64,000 nt of DNA from Kribbella antiqua (lineage in GTDB: Bacteria > Actinomycetota > Actinomycetes > Propionibacteriales > Kribbellaceae). The DNA lies in the NCBI RefSeq assembly GCF_004345665.1, contig NZ_SLWR01000020.1, forward strand, positions 33,594 to 97,593. The letters run 5' to 3'. The notes below the pieces were generated by a model, which searched no databases, was not told the DNA's origin, and saw only the letters and a list, made by a program, of their open reading frames with translations. The position numbers and the translations under genes are program-made. Below, in pieces: positions 61,428 to 64,000 of the stretch; the stretch's first letter is position 1, and every line of letters begins with the position of its first letter.

Positions 61428-63021
61428 TCTTACTCGCTCCGCCCTTGAACCGGGCCACGGTGTAGTGGCCACGGTAGTCGTCGAAATACACGTGCGAGGC
61501 CTCCGGTGTGTGCCCGTGCAAGGACGCCGACGCCGCGTTGTAGGTCTTTCCGTCGCCGCCCTTGTAGTTCCCGGTGTAGATGTAGGTGTGCCCGTCGATG
61601 ATGAAGATGTCGCCCTTTTGGAGCTGACCCTCGTTGGTCAGATTGTCGTAGATCTCGTACTTCCCCGAGTTGCGCAGGTAGTCCATCTGAGCGTCCGTGT
61701 TACGCCGGGCATAGTCCTTGTCCACTCCGCTCATCACCATCACGGTGGCGACGAACACCCCACAGTCGGTCAGCGGATCATCCGTGGTCGCTCCGTTGTA
61801 CTTCTTCACCGCGTCGGCATACCCGTCCTTCGGCGTGAACCCGTGACCGGGGGTGTCCCAGGCGAGCCCGAGCGCGGTCTTGACGATGTCGCCGTTCCCA
61901 CCGGTGACGCAGCCGCCCGCGCCGCCGCTGCCCGGCGCCGGCGCCTCGCCGCTGTACCGCTTGAAGACCTCGTTCGCGGTCTTCTGCCGTTCGGCGAATT
62001 CCGGATCGTTCGGGTTGGTGCTGAAGATCTCGAAGTACCGGGCGAACTGGAAGGCGGCGTCGTCGACCGTCTTCGCGGCGCGGAGCCGGTCGCCCGCGTC
62101 CTTTGTCGGCACCGGACCCTTGCCTTCGAGCTGCTTGCGGAGGAAGTCGAGCTGGTAGGCCAGCGACTCGATGGTGGCGTCGTCGACGCCGGCGTCCCGC
62201 GAATTCTGGATGATCTTCTTGGCCGGATACCACTGGACGATCCCCCACGCCTTGTCCAGCCCGACCGCCGCCGACGGGTGCGTCTTCACCCCCGGAGCGG
62301 TCCCGTTCAGCCGGGCCGGCTCGACGCTCGACTCGTGGATCATGTTGCCGATCACACCGGCGGCCTGCTCCTTGGAGTAGCCCGCCGAGACCATGAAGTT
62401 GTAGGCCTTCTGCTGGTTGTCCGAGCCGACCAGGTCGCCGCCACCCGTGCCGCAGCCGCAGCCGCTGTCGCCGCCGGTGTCCTCGTCACCGAAGGCGTTG
62501 TCCTCGGGCTTGGTGTTCTCCAGGCCGTCGCCCTTGTTGACCCACAGCTCGAAGTGCAGGTGCGCACCGCTGAGGCCGAGCGTGCCGGCCTCGCTGCCGG
62601 AGCCGGAGGTGCCGATCTGCTCGCCGCGCTTGACCTCCTGGCCGACCTTGACCTCGATGTCCTTGAGGTACTTGTACCGGGTCTCGACCTGGTTCTTCTC
62701 GTGCTCGATCCGGATCTCGTCGCCGGAGGCCTTGGACACCTTGCCGTCCGCCGCGGCGTAGACCTTGCTGCCCTCGTCGACCTTGAAGTCGACCCCGGAG
62801 TGGCTGTTGCCCTCGGTGTCGGGCTCGTAGAAGTCCAGGTCGATCTCGTGCCGGTCGGTCGGCCAGCCGAACGCCGCGGTGGACGTGTCGTCGGGCGTAC
62901 AGGACGCGGCCGAGGACATCCCCGACAGGGCGCCCATCATCATCGCGAGCACGATGAAGATCGGCAGGACAAGGACGATGAAGGCGCCGCCGGCGTACTT
63001 CGGCATGTTGCTGTCAGCCAA
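61420..63021 (-). CDS. Cell-wall hydrolase: M23 peptidase, phage tail lysozyme-like and CHAP-like domains
   Basis: 533 aa. TTG start supported by GAGGAG seven bases upstream. Membrane anchor GGAFIVLVLPIFIVLAMMMGAL near the N-terminus. The M23/LytM domain (about 50-165) keeps HSGVDF and HLHFELW zinc ligands. A lysozyme-like domain (about 205-360) begins QQKAYNFMVSAGYSKEQAAGVIGN with catalytic-type HESS. The C-terminal domain (about 385-533) has TDCGVFVATV and HTYIYTG, a Cys/His amidase-like site. Three wall-cutting activities in one anchored protein suggest wall remodelling or a conjugation/secretion channel. Partner: PEGA protein. Confidence 0.85.
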   Translation of the reverse strand: MADSNMPKYAGGAFIVLVLPIFIVLAMMMGALSGMSSAASCTPDDTSTAAFGWPTDRHEIDLDFYEPDTEGNSHSGVDFKVDEGSKVYAAADGKVSKASGDEIRIEHEKNQVETRYKYLKDIEVKVGQEVKRGEQIGTSGSGSEAGTLGLSGAHLHFELWVNKGDGLENTKPEDNAFGDEDTGGDSGCGCGTGGGDLVGSDNQQKAYNFMVSAGYSKEQAAGVIGNMIHESSVEPARLNGTAPGVKTHPSAAVGLDKAWGIVQWYPAKKIIQNSRDAGVDDATIESLAYQLDFLRKQLEGKGPVPTKDAGDRLRAAKTVDDAAFQFARYFEIFSTNPNDPEFAERQKTANEVFKRYSGEAPAPGSGGAGGCVTGGNGDIVKTALGLAWDTPGHGFTPKDGYADAVKKYNGATTDDPLTDCGVFVATVMVMSGVDKDYARRNTDAQMDYLRNSGKYEIYDNLTNEGQLQKGDIFIIDGHTYIYTGNYKGGDGKTYNAASASLHGHTPEASHVYFDDYRGHYTVARFKGGASKND

Positions 63022-63204
63022 CGGTCAGCTCCTCACTCGCTCGGTGGCTCAGCCCGGCGACCCGGGGAGAGTGGCGGCCACTGGGGAAATGTTGCCTGAA
63101 AACCAGGTCATGATGTCGGGAGTTATCCACAGGACGGGCAGCGGAAGCTACCCGGTCAGGGTGCCGCGCGCGACAACGGAGCTTGACTGGACGAGAATCG
63201 CCCC

Positions 63205-63873
63205 ATGTACGAACGGCTGCGGGTGGATCGATCGACCACGGTGGACCGGGTGGTCGACGCGCTGCGCGCTGCCCTGTTCGCTGGCGACCTCGAACCGGGT
63301 ACGCCGTTGCGCGAGCAACCACTGGCCGAGGCGCTGGGGGTTGCCCGCAGCACCGTTCGCGAGGCAATGACGATGCTCGTCACCGAGGGTCTCGCGGTCC
63401 GGGAGCCGAACAAGGGCGTCAGCGTCGCGATCCTGCACCCGGACTCGGTGGCGGACATCTGCCGTGCCCGGTTCGTGCTCGAGTCGGCCGGGATCCGGGC
63501 CTGGTACGACGCGGACGAGGCGGCACGGGAGCGGGTCCGCGAGGCGATGCGCACGTTCGCCGCGATCGCCAAGGACGGCGCGGACCCGGAGGCGATGACG
63601 GAGGCGCACCTGGCCATCCACCGGAGCCTGGTCGCGCTGACCGGTAGCGAACGCCTCATCGCGATGGCCGACTCGGTCACTGGCGAGGCCAGGCTGGCGC
63701 TGGCCCGGGTGGACGCCCTGCGGCAGGACGCCAAGCAGCAGGTCGCGTCGCACCGCAAGCTGATCCGCCTGCTCGAGCGCGGCGAGCTCGACGAGTGCGT
63801 CGAAGAACTCCGCCACCACCTGGCCGGCGCCCAGGAGTCCCTCCTCGAAGCAATCGCCATGCCCCACCGCTGA
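63205..63873 (+). CDS. GntR family regulator, FCD class
   Basis: 222 aa. The winged helix is LREQPLAEALGVARSTVREAMTMLVTEGLAVREPNKGVSV. The FCD effector domain has ARFVLESAGIRAW, AHLAIHRSLVALTGS and SHRKLIRLLERGELDEC with the His/Asp metal site. The ATG at 63205 starts shortly before the conserved region. It is divergent from the wall hydrolase; a TTATCCACA box lies in the gap (63123-63131). The palindrome at 59854 is one candidate target. Confidence 0.88.
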   Translation: MYERLRVDRSTTVDRVVDALRAALFAGDLEPGTPLREQPLAEALGVARSTVREAMTMLVTEGLAVREPNKGVSVAILHPDSVADICRARFVLESAGIRAWYDADEAARERVREAMRTFAAIAKDGADPEAMTEAHLAIHRSLVALTGSERLIAMADSVTGEARLALARVDALRQDAKQQVASHRKLIRLLERGELDECVEELRHHLAGAQESLLEAIAMPHR

Positions 63874-63874
63874 T

Positions 63875-63906
63875 CCTTATTTGGTGGGTTGACCCACCAA
63901 ATAAGG
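63875..63906 (+). terminator. Perfect terminator after the GntR gene
   Basis: CCTTATTTGGTGGGT and its complement ACCCACCAAATAAGG (63875-63906) are separated by two bases, starting one base after the GntR stop codon. The stem is unusually AT-containing for this DNA. Confidence 0.8.
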
Positions 63907-63928
63907 GGGCGGGCTCAAGGAGTGATTG

Positions 63929-64000
63929 CAACACCTTTCGGTTGAAGGGGTGTTGTGATGGGTGCTCGTGGTGGTCGTCCTCGGTTGCCGGTGGAGTTGG
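63929..64000 (+). mobile_element. Probable left end of an IS30-type insertion sequence, truncated by window
   Basis: CAACACCTTTC and GAAGGGGTGTTG (63929-63939, 63944-63955) form an imperfect hairpin just before ATG 63958, whose visible frame is GARGGRPRLPVEL. Actinobacterial IS30 transposases often begin with such a Gly/Arg-rich GRPRL segment. Only 14 codons are visible. Confidence 0.4.

Overview
The window is high-GC DNA from an actinobacterium. It is dense in genes, with many 4-bp start/stop overlaps (ATGA, GTGA, TTGA) and frequent GTG and TTG starts. A SARP/AfsR regulator, a FadE5-type acyl-CoA dehydrogenase, a mycothiol-type DinB protein, DUF4097 and DUF6458 proteins and a chaplin-like secreted protein all point to a filamentous soil actinomycete. 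The gene mix would fit Nocardioidaceae such as Kribbella, but that is an inference from gene content and not proven here. It reads as ordinary chromosome with regulators, transporters and catabolic genes. One probable insertion-sequence end lies at the right edge.

Layout. 1-3.8 kb: truncated polysaccharide lyase 8, then a DJ-1/MarR operon divergent from a GNAT gene around twin palindromic operators. 3.8-6.4 kb: a MerR domain fused to a DNA polymerase beta-clamp-like domain carrying an in-frame minisatellite, coupled to a frameshifted MFS gene. 6.4-11.1 kb: small kinase, 164-bp inverted-repeat element, AnmK with a coupled MHS transporter, Endo H-like glycosidase, histidine phosphatase. 11.1-13.2 kb: FadE5-like dehydrogenase followed by stacked hairpins. 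13.3-16.4 kb: three translationally coupled genes for signal-anchored membrane proteins, two of which end in a shared Cys/His domain. 16.5-21.2 kb: DUF4097 protein, leader-peptide ORF plus DUF6458 protein, thioredoxin-NHL protein, unknown 553-aa protein. 21.3-24.5 kb: sugar ABC importer without its ATPase. 24.7-29.2 kb: alcohol dehydrogenase, flavin reductase-like protein, duplicated serine hydrolases. 29.2-33.9 kb: phenylacetate genes paaN facing away from paaI-paaJ-paaK.

33.9-41.6 kb: DUF433-like protein, DinB protein with a leader ORF, SRPBCC-MarR pair behind a 41-bp palindrome, TetR, a 1080-aa SARP/NB-ARC regulator, a third serine hydrolase and a candidate small RNA. 41.6-47.9 kb: NYN nuclease-like gene, ArsR-controlled MFS exporter, DrrAB-type ABC exporter, GntR-MFS operon. 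48-50.6 kb: DnaA-box cluster, frameshifted subtilase, 161-bp inverted-repeat element, EamA transporter. 50.7-54.3 kb: branched-chain 2-oxoacid dehydrogenase operon (E1a-E1b-E2). 54.6-55.6 kb: decayed beta-propeller phytase. 55.8-60.8 kb: EamA transporter, duplicated chaplin-like protein, SDR, HisC-type aminotransferase and dimethylargininase behind a FadR-type palindrome. 60.8-64 kb: PEGA protein, three-domain cell-wall hydrolase, FCD GntR regulator, perfect terminator and the probable IS30-type end.

Several genes form plausible functional sets: peptidoglycan/glycan salvage (AnmK, MHS transporter, Endo H), phenylacetate and branched-chain acid catabolism feeding CoA thioesters, and many small regulator-plus-exporter pairs with visible operators. 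Three genes are frameshifted (MFS, subtilase, phytase). The first two each need a single base to restore them, so assembly error must be excluded for those. The most unusual items are the MerR/beta-clamp fusion with its repeat insert, the three-gene membrane operon, the chaplin-like duplication, the candidate small RNA at 41.5 kb and the two long intergenic inverted-repeat elements.
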